From Paludisphaera borealis (lineage in GTDB: Bacteria > Planctomycetota > Planctomycetia > Isosphaerales > Isosphaeraceae), in the NCBI RefSeq assembly GCF_001956985.1, contig NZ_CP019082.1:3968001-4032000 (forward strand): DNA of 64,000 bases, read 5' to 3'. How positions within the stretch are numbered: position 1 is the stretch's first letter; every line of letters begins with the position of its first letter. Under the pieces are notes generated by a model. The model was not told where the DNA came from. It made no database searches and worked only from the letters and a program-made list of their open reading frames with translations. Below, piece after piece: positions 57,701 through 64,000 of the stretch. A program made the translations under genes and the position numbers.

Positions 57701-58355
57701 CGACCGGGTAGTTGGAGCCTCCTTGCACCCAGGTGGAGTTGCTGACGATCTGCCCATTTCCAGCAGTACTGATTTGGGCGCTCGGATCGTAGCCGAACAG
57801 CGTGCCCGCCGGGGCGTTCATGGGCGTGGTCAAGTTCGTGCCGTCGGTCACCAGGCTGATATTGTCTCCATCCCACAGTGCCAGCGGCACCTGAAAGGTG
57901 ATGGTCGCCCCCGAGGGTAGACCCAGGTATTTCGACCCGTCGGACTTGGCGTAGCCCACGTACTCGCGAAACTCCCCGGAATGCAGATCCTGGGGGTCGT
58001 AGTAACGGTTCAGGGAATCATTCGGATCCTTTCCGTCATTCGCGGTCCTGAGATACGGATAGAGGGTGTCCGTTCCGTAGTTCGTGATCGTGATCGTTTT
58101 GGCCGCGCCGGACGCTTCCGGCGAAGGGATGTTCGCCTTGCCGTTGCCATCCTTGTTCAGAGGCGCTGCTTCACCGTTCCAGAAGATCGTCGACAGCGGT
58201 ACGACGGGATTGGTGATCGGGATCGGAATATCAGCGCTCATCAAGCAGCGATCCTCCAGTTGCAGGAGCTGGAGCCTGAGCGAAGGATCGTGCCGGACGC
58301 GCCGTCGCTTGCCGCCGACGATTCCACCAATCCGCAAGGCAAGACTCTTTGGCAT
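54747..58355 (-). CDS. Giant surface protein with LEPR-XLL-like N-terminal motif
   Basis: A 1202-residue protein. Residues 1-45 are basic and end in LQLLQLEDRCLMSADIPIPI, which matches the LEPR-XLL type N-terminal signature (LE.R.L.SA) of large planctomycete surface proteins. The long middle part is beta-rich and Asn/Gly/Thr/Ser/Pro-rich (TITNYGTDTLYPYLRTANDG, GGSGYGPNTKVIISGANGNG, VNPGSGYTSPPTITFFDPSG). It includes a segment with W/Y-rich YDYYQVPDQSLWYPDP that recalls glucanase-like folds, but I see no defined catalytic pair. The C-terminal roughly 170 residues (PYYTVDPSGPNVSWSFNGSA to SALIDNVVITGG) look like a carbohydrate-binding module of the DUF642 type. A basic tail follows. Start at 58355 with AGGAT upstream. 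GC content is lower than its neighbours. Confidence 0.78.
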   Translation of the reverse strand: MPKSLALRIGGIVGGKRRRVRHDPSLRLQLLQLEDRCLMSADIPIPITNPVVPLSTIFWNGEAAPLNKDGNGKANIPSPEASGAAKTITITNYGTDTLYPYLRTANDGKDPNDSLNRYYDPQDLHSGEFREYVGYAKSDGSKYLGLPSGATITFQVPLALWDGDNISLVTDGTNLTTPMNAPAGTLFGYDPSAQISTAGNGQIVSNSTWVQGGSNYPVGQSPLVMFYYSTSPPLTTSDDAPSQPAEVTFRDPYLKNFIDDSFQTFALLNYDVTNVNKLSAPASMEASNVPITSGSVQSNNLQYYLPNKDFGWHGSNKDAATLTSLIKSFVTNQGPASVGDYYFGGAGWPQYYNPNPNEYIIPSGSNIFDNSPLNVHVGDPAVNRSHYDNNRWLLSSSGGGAIQASAGGDVLNDPNATMLPLEFGPGQRAVFIQNIASMVASKQAISFTISTSDPKYQGVLGTLVSYNPSSQVRAINITPGAGGSGYGPNTKVIISGANGNGVDAVGQVNIGKNGEIESVGLVNPGSGYTSPPTITFFDPSGRGKGAKATADITGGTAVVKLADGRTLPTGVGMSYVFQRTGTDYAAAAITNLWYSWANYYVKQFANFTTETAQGAVVYSSIGGGPQLLTNQITLTSPPAVPLAVGMTVTAAQGIPAGTTILKIDGNTIYLSQLPDANTPPTQTYTFGKPQTLALDAVSAQYTHPYDLSFAPADQQNAKLFAASVYESMAIQAVGLPPSPYLPTSMNLVAHVVKFWANLPTHDKSAWGTILVGEARDIAKSILRGVYDYYQVPDQSLWYPDPKTYTGGQKFNVYNLDPYVWFVHKVAGLTGYGFSIDDDLANPSATGPRGDDSNHFPSNLQIGFAGTKGTGKLSHATPLTNQEEWFPTTKWGSIQTTATIGIQQDGAYKGYSVITLTGPNPLRTLNQILTPGPGQVGAYISAPGFIVPGTTLIYFPNGVDDAKNPTIILSQNAISTTTPITITIDAAQMTIPRVLVNNPSFTNPPQTNAPYYTVDPSGPNVSWSFNGSAGVAGTGSVYTRNNPAPVGSQVAFIEDQGGISQMVNLTAGGAYAVSFLVAQRRLDDGSVNMQSLQVKIDKQIVGDFTASPTSDGRYVLFTSNAFTVKLSGSHRLAIVGVSAAGSKNSALIDNVVITGGLAARLGLTALNPPIRRAVLVKPRGFMRSSSVSGRVFASRAAALRARR

Positions 58356-59132
58356 CTGGATTCGATCCTCAGCTTCAGGTGTGAGTCGCGGTTTTCGCCT
58401 GCGCGACGCCGGGTGACGGATCAGCGACTGAACCCACCATTCTAGTGAAGAAAAAACCAGCAATTCAACACACAGCCCCCCTCGTTCGCCCAGATCTCCA
58501 GAGCCGGGCAATCGAAAACGGCGCGGCCGAAGCCATGCCTTGCTCAGATTGTTCAGGCGGCGAGGGCTCGAGGTCGATGAACTTGACCGTGTTCTTCGAG
58601 CCGGACGGCTCGATGCACGTGATGCGATGAATCAACGCCCGATTCTCGCGCACTGCCAGGTCTTGCATCTTTGTGCCTGCTCGTATGTGCCCGCTCGACC
58701 GTTGACGTCGTTGCGAGCATCGGTTTGAGCGTGTCGACGACTTCGTCCGATTTCATGCCGAACCTGCACGACTCGCAACGCGAAACCTTGGGATGCCACA
58801 CGGTGATCCCGCTAGTGTTCGGCACGAGATTTGAGGCGAGAGTTGGAAGCAAGCCGATTTGTAGCCGGCCTCTGTGAGGCCGGTCCCAGGCCGATGTGGA
58901 GTGCGGCGGCTTGCCGCCGCGCTGAACACGCGGCCCAGGCGGGAGCAAGCTCCCGCACTCCAAAAGAGGAGGCCGGTCCGGTCCCAAGGCGCGCGTCCCG
59001 AGGTCACAGGCCCGGCCACAACCATGCGGGCCGTCTCACGCCGCCCGATCGGTATCGCGCGGCCGTGAGCAATCATCGCGCCGAACTCTGATGCCTCCCC
59101 GGGTTTGAATTCCGAACCCGGACCGCTCGCCC
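58356..59132. other. Gene-poor gap upstream of the surface-protein gene
   Basis: No convincing gene. The left part holds the promoter of the surface-protein gene. A short minus-strand frame at 58465-58668 (NRALIHRITCIEPSGSKNTV) has some protein-like character but no recognisable family. The right part is repeat-rich: GCCGGCCTCTGTGAGGCCGG at 58863-58882 and the palindrome at 58898-58961. Confidence 0.35.
58898..58961. repeat. Palindromic repeat (GGAGTGCGGCGGC type)
   Basis: The ends GGAGTGCGG (58898-58906) and CCGCACTCC (58953-58961) are inverted copies. Inside are two smaller hairpins, GCGGCGGCTTGCCGCCGC and GCGGGAGCAAGCTCCCGC. Just upstream, GCCGGCCTCTGTGAGGCCGG is another hairpin. This looks like nested insertion of short palindromic units. 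Confidence 0.6.
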
Positions 59133-59183
59133 GACGCCTTGGCGAACGCGCGTTCGAGCCGCGTTTCCATGATCTTGATCTCC
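59133..59183 (-). pseudogene. Remnant of an antitoxin gene start (duplicate of 60377-60427)
   Basis: These 51 bases match 60377-60427, the ribosome binding site and first codons of the intact antitoxin gene, with two mismatches. Read on the minus strand from 59170 it gives METRLERAFAKAS and then loses similarity. It is the truncated end of a second copy of the locus. The rest of that copy is found at 59774-59883. Confidence 0.7.
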
Positions 59184-59346
59184 TCGTTTAGCAGAAACCG
59201 CTGTGTCACGGCATGGCCACCGGGCAGAAACTCGCGGACAATCGAGTATCCCCATGAAGGGCAAGGTTCGCATCGCTACGATCAAGTGGAATTGGTTCCT
59301 GCGGCGCTCGGCCTCCTTTGAAGTCGAGCTGGGCGGCGGAGAGCAT

Positions 59347-59715
59347 ATGCAACTACTCGAATGCAAACCGCAGCTCCGGGCCGTCGCGGCCCTTGTCGGT
59401 TGTATTGTTGGGGCCGGCCTCATGGGCGGCGTCGGTTACACCCACCGCACCAGCGTGGCTACAGGCGCTTTCGCCGGTGCGGTGTTGCTCGGTATGCTCT
59501 GCCACGGCGTCGCAGCGGGCACGATGAGCGCGGCGACGCTCTGCGCCGTGCTCTTCGGGCTGTTCTTCGCCATGGTCGGTCCAGGTTACGATGACTATTC
59601 AGGCATCATGGTGATCCCCATGGCGCTGTTCGGAGCTATCATCGGCTGGCTATTCTTCGGGCGTCGGCGATCCCAAGGGCCTCTGGGTTCTTTGGATCGA
59701 AGACCTGCGGATTGA
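59347..59715 (+). CDS. Small membrane protein of unknown function
   Basis: A 122-residue protein with about four membrane helices (LRAVAALVGCIVGAGLMGGV, ATGAFAGAVLLGMLCHGVAA, LCAVLFGLFFAMVGPGYDDY, IMVIPMALFGAIIGWLFFG), ending in a basic GRRRSQGPLGSLDRRP tail. GGAGAG lies 5 bases before the ATG. I do not recognise a family. It sits between the two halves of a split duplication (59133-59183 and 59774-59883), so it may have been brought in by the event that split them. Confidence 0.55.
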   Translation: MQLLECKPQLRAVAALVGCIVGAGLMGGVGYTHRTSVATGAFAGAVLLGMLCHGVAAGTMSAATLCAVLFGLFFAMVGPGYDDYSGIMVIPMALFGAIIGWLFFGRRRSQGPLGSLDRRPAD

Positions 59716-59773
59716 GGCCTCGCGATCAGGGGCATTTTACCCCGACGCCCCCGGCGCAGGCATGGGCGCGGAA

Positions 59774-59883
59774 CGGCCTCGACAACGGGCAAGTCGAGCG
59801 TCCGAGTTCTACGCGCGGACCGCGAACCGCAGCTTCGCCGACGACGACCGGGGGTTGTCCCGCTTCTCCTCGGCGGAGGCGCG
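59774..59883. repeat. Duplicate of the rsmH 3' end
   Basis: About 110 bases are nearly identical to 60467-60576, which encode the C-terminus of RsmH (SSAKLRFAVRA) and its trailer. This copy is non-coding. Together with the antitoxin remnant at 59133-59183 it represents a second copy of the 60377-60576 block, split by about 590 bases. Confidence 0.75.
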
Positions 59884-59891
59884 TGGCACCA

Positions 59892-59912
59892 CGGGTTCGG
59901 AGGCCGAACCCG
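59892..59912 (-). terminator. Palindrome after the toxin gene
   Basis: CGGGTTCGG-AGG-CCGAACCCG forms a 9-base-arm hairpin 18 bases beyond the toxin stop. It belongs to the same palindrome family as 54664-54688 and could end the toxin-antitoxin transcript. Confidence 0.45.
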
Positions 59913-59929
59913 GGCCACCCGCCCGCCCA

Positions 59930-60199
59930 CTAAAGCTGCGTCAGCAAGTGGTCGTACTCGGCATGTGACCCGATCCAGAACCAGACCACCGTGTCTCCGT
60001 CCCGCGTGCACAAGGCGCGATAGCTGATGCCAACGCGGGCCGAGTACATGAGCGGGGCGGCGTTGACCTGCTTGAAATGCAGGCCGGGATGCGTCGGGTC
60101 GGCCTGAAACAGGCGATAGGCCGCACGCGCCTGGCGTTGGACGTGCGCGGGAAGCTCGGAGAACAACTCGCGAAACCTTCGGGTGAGGTGCGAGTTCAT
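59930..60199 (-). CDS. RelE/ParE-like toxin
   Basis: An 89-residue RelE/ParE-superfamily protein (FRELFSELPAHVQRQARAAY, HPGLHFKQVNAAPLMYSARV, ISYRALCTRDGDTVVWFWIG, HAEYDHLL). Members inhibit translation or gyrase; which applies is not clear. The small upstream antitoxin gene overlaps by ATGA. The His/Tyr at the end (SHAEYDHLL) fits the family's active-site region. Confidence 0.83.
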   Translation of the reverse strand: MNSHLTRRFRELFSELPAHVQRQARAAYRLFQADPTHPGLHFKQVNAAPLMYSARVGISYRALCTRDGDTVVWFWIGSHAEYDHLLTQL

Positions 60200-60414
60200 A
60201 ACCGATCCGGGTCCAGCTTCTCCGTCATCCCGCCCCGGAATTCCGCGAGCGCCTGTTCGGCGAGGCGGCTGAGCTTATGGGCCGATCCGGCGATCGCTCG
60301 GTCGAAGTCGTCCTCGACCGCCAGCTCGGCCAGCAATCGAGTCGCCAGGACGTCTTGCTCGGCTTTCGGCAGCTTCGACGCCTCGGCGAACGCGCGTTCG
60401 AGCAGCGTTTCCAT
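60196..60414 (-). CDS. Small antitoxin paired with the ParE-like toxin
   Basis: A 72-residue helical protein (METLLERAFAEASKLPKAEQ, DVLATRLLAELAVEDDFDRA, ending EKLDPDRL). It is of the size and position of antitoxins paired with RelE/ParE toxins and overlaps the toxin start by four bases. GGGAGA precedes the ATG. Its first codons and leader are duplicated at 59133-59183. Confidence 0.78.
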   Translation of the reverse strand: METLLERAFAEASKLPKAEQDVLATRLLAELAVEDDFDRAIAGSAHKLSRLAEQALAEFRGGMTEKLDPDRL

Positions 60415-60502
60415 GATCTTGATCTCCCGCGTTGGAACCCGTCACAACCAGGGTCATTCTATACCGACGGCCTCGACGACGAGCAAGTCGAGCGCCCGAG
60501 TC

Positions 60503-61543
60503 TTACGCGCGGACCGCGAACCGCAGCTTCGCCGACGACGACCGGGGGTTGTCCCGCTTCTCCTCGGCGGAGGCGCGGACGACGTCTTCGGCGATCGAGG
60601 CGTAGGAGCCGTCGCGCAGGCCTTCCTTGAACGCCGATTTCACCCGGCGGTCTTCGCCGGAGTGGAACGACAGGATGGCGACCCGGCCGCCCGGTTTCAG
60701 GCACGCCGGCAGGGTCCGGAGGAACTCCGCCAAGACCCCGAACTCGTCGTTCACCGCGATCCGGAGCGCCTGGAAGACGCGGCGGGCGACGTCCTCCGGA
60801 ACGACGGGCAGTCGGGCGCACGCCTCGTACACGACCGCGGCGAGCGCCTGGGTGGTCGCGAAAGGTTCGCGGGCGTGGGCGCGAAGGATGGCGCGGGCGA
60901 TGTCGCGGGCGTGGGGCTCGTCGGCGTTCTCGGAAAGGAGCTGAGCCAGGGCCGATTCGCCCAGCTCCGACAGCAGGGCGGACGCGGGGCGGCCTCGGTT
61001 CGGGTTCATCCGCATGTCGAGCGGGCCGGCCGTCTTGAAGCTGAAGCCGCGCGCGGGGTCGTCGATCTGCATGGAGGAAAGCCCGAGATCCGCGAGCAGC
61101 AGGTCCGCCCCCTCGGGCGCCTCGGCGGCGAGGAAACCCCGCAGCCCCGCGAAATTCAACCGTCGCGCGACGATCGATTCGGGAGGAAAGCCGAGGCCCC
61201 GGAGCCTGGCCTCGGTCTTGGGCAATTCGATCGGATCGGCGTCCAGGCCGAGCAGCCGCCCGCCCGGCTGGACGGCGGCGAGGAGGGCGCGGGCGTGACC
61301 GCCGTACCCCAGCGTGCAATCGACGGCGACCTCCCCCGGCCGAGGCGCCAGCACGCGGAGGATCTCGGCCGTCATGATCGGCCGATGCGTCCCGGCGGGC
61401 GTCTTCCCCCCGGAGATCACCTTCGCCACGTCGTCGGGGTAGCGGTCGGGTTGGAGTTCCTTGTATTTCTCGTGGAAATGACGAGGATTCCTGCCGCTGT
61501 ACCGCGCCCGACGCTTCGGCTTTTCGGGAGTGGGTTCGGTCAT
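60503..61543 (-). CDS. rsmH: 16S rRNA (cytosine-1402-N4)-methyltransferase
   Basis: A 346-residue RsmH (MraW). Methylates N4 of C1402 in 16S rRNA, fine-tuning the P site. Motif I region is AVDCTLGYGGHARALLAAVQ, with GLDADPIELP, LLLADLGLSSMQIDDPARGF, the insert FATTQALAAVVYEACARL, FQALRIAVNDEF, and GGRVAILSFHSGEDRRVK. It begins with a 50-residue basic extension (KPKRRARYSGRNPRHFHEKY). It is usually in the dcw division cluster after mraZ; here it stands alone beside a toxin-antitoxin pair, as expected for planctomycetes that lack FtsZ. Its 3' end is duplicated at 59774-59883. Confidence 0.94.
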   Translation of the reverse strand: MTEPTPEKPKRRARYSGRNPRHFHEKYKELQPDRYPDDVAKVISGGKTPAGTHRPIMTAEILRVLAPRPGEVAVDCTLGYGGHARALLAAVQPGGRLLGLDADPIELPKTEARLRGLGFPPESIVARRLNFAGLRGFLAAEAPEGADLLLADLGLSSMQIDDPARGFSFKTAGPLDMRMNPNRGRPASALLSELGESALAQLLSENADEPHARDIARAILRAHAREPFATTQALAAVVYEACARLPVVPEDVARRVFQALRIAVNDEFGVLAEFLRTLPACLKPGGRVAILSFHSGEDRRVKSAFKEGLRDGSYASIAEDVVRASAEEKRDNPRSSSAKLRFAVRA

Positions 61544-61673
61544 GTGCGGGTGAAGTTCCGAGGACGATCCTGATCCAACTTCGCCGTCTTCCCCAATGCC
61601 CAAAGTGGCCTGATGAACCACGAGGTATCGGGGTACCAACCCCGCAGTGGGATGGTTTCACTGCAGCGCGAGG

Positions 61674-61940
61674 TTAGGCGTCGCCGCGTTCACGACGGGC
61701 ATTGACTGTATTACGGGCCTTCTTATCCTTCGCGAGCCGCTCGACAGCCTGCTCGGGAGTTGGGATAGTTCGATCGGTTCTGATTGTGTGCCAGCACCCG
61801 CAATTTGGGTCTGGGCAGCCACACGATGTGATGGTTACGGGGTGCTGGGTCAGCCCCTCCCGCTTTTGGACGGCGTTCGTGCGTTGTTCGCTCTTGATCG
61901 TGTCGATGATCGCGCCACGTCGGAGAAATTTGCCCGCCAT
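61674..61940 (-). CDS. Small cysteine-containing protein of unknown function
   Basis: An 88-residue frame. Residues include SCGCPDPNCGCWHT, a four-cysteine knot that could bind a metal or Fe-S cluster, followed by a basic helical tail (ERLAKDKKARNTVNARRERG). AAAGGTG precedes the ATG at 61940. It lies upstream of rsmH on the same strand. Composition is less GC-rich than neighbours. No family recognised; could be a real small protein or chance. Confidence 0.4.
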   Translation of the reverse strand: MAGKFLRRGAIIDTIKSEQRTNAVQKREGLTQHPVTITSCGCPDPNCGCWHTIRTDRTIPTPEQAVERLAKDKKARNTVNARRERGDA

Positions 61941-62131
61941 CACCTTTCGCCTCCGCCTCCTTTGTACGCACAAAGGATCTATTGAACCCACATAATCCTC
62001 GGACGCACCCATGGAAATCGGGCGGTTCGGGCCCCAGGGCGTAGCCCGAGACATTCTAACCGATCACCTCGGCGCAGGCCACGGCGGGGCGGCTGTGGCG
62101 GAATGCCCAATGCCACAGCCGCCCGTCTCGG

Positions 62132-63592
62132 TCAACGGCGTCTGGGAGGAGTCTGCTTGCGGTCGCCGGGTTCTTGGGTCGGGGGTTCCTGGTCGGCGCC
62201 GGGGAGTTGGGGCTTGGGCAGGTGGTCGCCTTCGTAGAGGGCGCGGGTGAGGGTGTGGACGGTGTCGGGGAATTGCGGGGGGGTCGCCCGCTCGGAGCCG
62301 AACCGGAAGGCGGCGGTCAGGTCGCCGAAGGTCCGGCGGCGCCAGTCGCTGATGTTGGGCTCGGCGACGCCGGTGAACTTCTCCAGGAACTGGAGCACCG
62401 ACGTGTGGTCGAACGGCTGGCTGCACACCCAGCCGCCGGCGGTCCACGGCGAAATCACGATGCAAGGGACGCGGAACCCGCCGCCGATCGGCAGGCCGTC
62501 CACGAACTCCCGCGGCGTGCCGGGGGGCGGGACCGGCGGCGCGACGTGGTCGAAGAGGCCGTCGTTCTCGTCGTAGTTGAGGATGAACGCCGTCTTCGCC
62601 CAGACCTCGGGGTTGGCCGCGATCGCGTTCAGCTTGCCGGCGATGAACGCCGCTCCGGCCGCCGGGGTGAAGTCGGGGTGCTCGGACTGGCGGCTCGTCG
62701 GGATGATCCACGACACCGCCGGCAGCTTGTCGTTGATCGCGTCGTGCTCGAACTTCCCCTCGGGCTCGCGCACCATCCCGCGTTTGTACAGCTCGGAATC
62801 CTTGGGCGCCTCCTTGAACGCCTTGAAGTGCTCGAGCACGTTGCAGCCGTAGTTGTCGGTCTGCTGGTAGACCTTCCAGCTCACGCCGGCCTTCTGGAGC
62901 CGCTCGGCGTAGGTGGTCCAGCGAAAGCCGCCGGGGGCCGCGTGGTTGTCGGTCAACGGCCCGCCCGCCTCGCCGTCGGGGTCGATCGTGCCGGTCATCC
63001 AGTACATCCGGTTGGGCCACGTCGGGCCCATGACCGAGCAATAGTAGTCGTCGCAGATCGTGAACGCCTCGGCCAGGGCGAAGTGGAACGGGATGTCGGC
63101 CCGCGTGTGGTAGCCCATCACGTAGGGGGCGACGGCGCCCTCGGCCTTGCGGTGGGCCGGCAGCCAGTTGTCCATCTTGCCGCCGTTCCACGAGGCGTGC
63201 TGAACCGCCCAGGCGTGGCTGGTCGACGGGATCTTCTGCGCGCTGGTGGCGCGGGTGTCGAGATGGAACGGCAGCAGGCGGCCGCTGGGGTTCTCGGGGT
63301 CGGGCTGGTGGAAAACCGACCGGCCGTCCGACAAGGTCAGGGCCGACGGGTCGCCGAAGCCGCGAACCCCCGCCATCGTCCCGAAGTAGTGATCGAACGA
63401 GCGGTTCTCCTGCATCAGCAGAACCACGTGCTTGACGTCGCTCCACGACCCCTGGGCGGGGGGAGTCCGCGCCAGGGCGCGCTGCACGTTCGGCGGCATC
63501 AACGACGTCGCGGCGGCCATCGCCGCGGCGGATCGCAGCAGACGGCGACGGTTCATTCTAAGCGCGCTGAGGACGTCCGCGTCCTGATTCAT
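62132..63592 (-). CDS. Tat-exported phosphoesterase (phospholipase C-type)
   Basis: A 486-residue phosphoesterase of the phospholipase C/acid phosphatase A family. A twin-arginine signal (MNRRRLLRSAAAMAAATSL, from residue 13) indicates folded export. Catalytic motifs are VVLLMQENRSFDHYFGTMAG (metal-binding Glu/Asn), the region HTRADIPFHFALAEAFTICD, GPTWPNRMYWMTG, and the C-terminal FILNYDENDGLFDHVAPP (metal-binding Asp/His). It hydrolyses phosphate esters, possibly phospholipids, outside the cytoplasm. A Pro/Gln-rich tail ends the protein. The transglutaminase-like gene is directly upstream on the same strand. Confidence 0.9.
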   Translation of the reverse strand: MNQDADVLSALRMNRRRLLRSAAAMAAATSLMPPNVQRALARTPPAQGSWSDVKHVVLLMQENRSFDHYFGTMAGVRGFGDPSALTLSDGRSVFHQPDPENPSGRLLPFHLDTRATSAQKIPSTSHAWAVQHASWNGGKMDNWLPAHRKAEGAVAPYVMGYHTRADIPFHFALAEAFTICDDYYCSVMGPTWPNRMYWMTGTIDPDGEAGGPLTDNHAAPGGFRWTTYAERLQKAGVSWKVYQQTDNYGCNVLEHFKAFKEAPKDSELYKRGMVREPEGKFEHDAINDKLPAVSWIIPTSRQSEHPDFTPAAGAAFIAGKLNAIAANPEVWAKTAFILNYDENDGLFDHVAPPVPPPGTPREFVDGLPIGGGFRVPCIVISPWTAGGWVCSQPFDHTSVLQFLEKFTGVAEPNISDWRRRTFGDLTAAFRFGSERATPPQFPDTVHTLTRALYEGDHLPKPQLPGADQEPPTQEPGDRKQTPPRRR

Positions 63593-63604
63593 GGGGGCCT
63601 CTCT

Positions 63605-64000
63605 TCACCATGATGGATGGGTCGTTCCCGGGTCGACGTCGTCCAGGACCACCCGTTCTCCCTGGGCTTGAGTGCCATACTGCGCCCTCGAACAGCCGCC
63701 CGCAACCACCCGCTTCCCCCGCCAACCCGCGACTTCCCGAACCTCGACGGACTGCTCGGTGAGCGTGTTGGGGACCCACGAGGTCGTCATCGCCACGTCG
63801 GCGGCGTCGCGGCCCATGGCGATCGGGATCAGCGCCGGGCGGATGCCTTCGAACGTCGCGTCGACGTTGTGCCAGGTCCCGCCCAGATAAACCTGGACGA
63901 AGCCGTGGAAGTCGGGCGGATCGAGCCCCAGGGCGTAGCCCGAGACGTAGCGGGCCGGGATGTTGAGCGCCCGGCAGAAGGCGATCACCAGGTGGGCGAA
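63605..64000 (-). CDS. Transglutaminase-like protein, 5' end outside window
   Basis: The frame is open to the right edge, so the start is missing. The visible C-terminal 130 residues have the transglutaminase-fold end: CRALNIPARYVSGYALGL, catalytic His in DFHGFVQVYL, and catalytic Asp in GTWHNVDATF, followed by PALIPIAMGRDAADVAMTTS. The catalytic Cys lies outside the window or just before the edge. Bacterial members act as peptidases or cross-linkers. The gene ends 12 bases before the phosphoesterase start, so they are likely co-transcribed. Confidence 0.8.
   Translation of the reverse strand, partial: FAHLVIAFCRALNIPARYVSGYALGLDPPDFHGFVQVYLGGTWHNVDATFEGIRPALIPIAMGRDAADVAMTTSWVPNTLTEQSVEVREVAGWRGKRVVAGGCSRAQYGTQAQGERVVLDDVDPGTTHPSW

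Noticed and set aside
58465-58668. A 67-codon minus-strand gene near the surface-protein start
   Set aside because: Some protein-like stretches but no ribosome binding site, family or conserved context; noted only within the gap.

Overview
This is a GC-rich window from a bacterium that looks like a planctomycete, most probably of the Isosphaeraceae type (Paludisphaera/Singulisphaera-like). The assignment rests on several lineage hallmarks. These are a DUF1559 pseudopilin-like protein, an ECF sigma factor fused to a membrane segment and an extracellular-type domain, a giant surface protein with a LEPR-XLL-like N-terminal motif (LEDRCLMSA), a secreted sulfatase, a cytochrome c/Cu-monooxygenase-like domain protein, an rsmH gene outside any division cluster, and intergenic palindromic repeats. 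This is inference from gene content; no 16S rRNA or intact tRNA gene is visible.

Layout. 1-4.3 kb: the end of a TPR protein, a small membrane protein, an ECF-fusion protein and a 0.7 kb non-coding stretch with five regularly spaced copies of a CGAACCCAATC motif. 4.3-6.5 kb: a hemX/ccsA-like gene overlapping hemA; hemA is broken by a one-base deficit in a G run. 6.7-13.6 kb: a chemosensory cluster, cheW, a soluble GAF-PAS-GAF receptor, cheR and cheA, with palindromic mobile repeats inserted before cheR. 13.6-17.3 kb: a secreted protein-arginine deiminase with all catalytic residues, then a divergent Rrf2 regulator/flavohaemoglobin pair with a palindromic candidate operator. 17.3-22.5 kb: scattered repeats, a membrane-anchored hydrolase, a double DUF1801 protein, a DUF2306 protein and a DUF1559 protein. 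22.5-25.4 kb: a small accessory block with a RES/Xre toxin-antitoxin pair in toxin-first order, and a dcm-type cytosine methylase overlapping a vsr endonuclease gene. 25.4-34.3 kb: a CPBP protease, an ATP-grasp enzyme, two large secreted proteins (one an esterase/cytochrome c/monooxygenase-like fusion) and a DGPF/YCII-ECF42-type sigma pair. 34.4-40 kb: a WD40 protein, a sensor kinase/NtrC-type regulator pair and secreted or membrane-anchored repeat proteins. 40.3-46 kb: birA, pyruvate carboxylase and a periplasmic beta-carbonic anhydrase, which together suggest biotin- and bicarbonate-dependent carboxylation. 46-47.7 kb: two translationally coupled genes that carry three apparent frameshifts, one at a GCCC tetranucleotide repeat. 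48-64 kb: two methyltransferases, a SLOG/molybdenum-carrier-like protein, an FAH-family hydrolase, a sulfatase, the 1.2 kb-residue surface protein, a ParE-like toxin-antitoxin pair beside a split local duplication, rsmH, a Tat-exported phosphoesterase and the end of a transglutaminase-like protein.

How the genes fit together. Several pairs are clear functional units: hemX-hemA (tetrapyrrole synthesis), cheW-mcp-cheR-cheA (a chemosensory pathway without cheY or cheB here), Rrf2-hmp (nitric oxide detoxification), dcm-vsr (methylation and mismatch repair), YCII-ECF42, kinase-NtrC regulator, pyc-birA and the two toxin-antitoxin pairs. The most unusual items are the secreted arginine deiminase, the spaced intergenic repeat array, the three-domain redox/esterase fusion, the split duplication around the 60 kb toxin-antitoxin locus, and the frameshifts in hemA and at 47 kb, which could be biology or base-calling errors.
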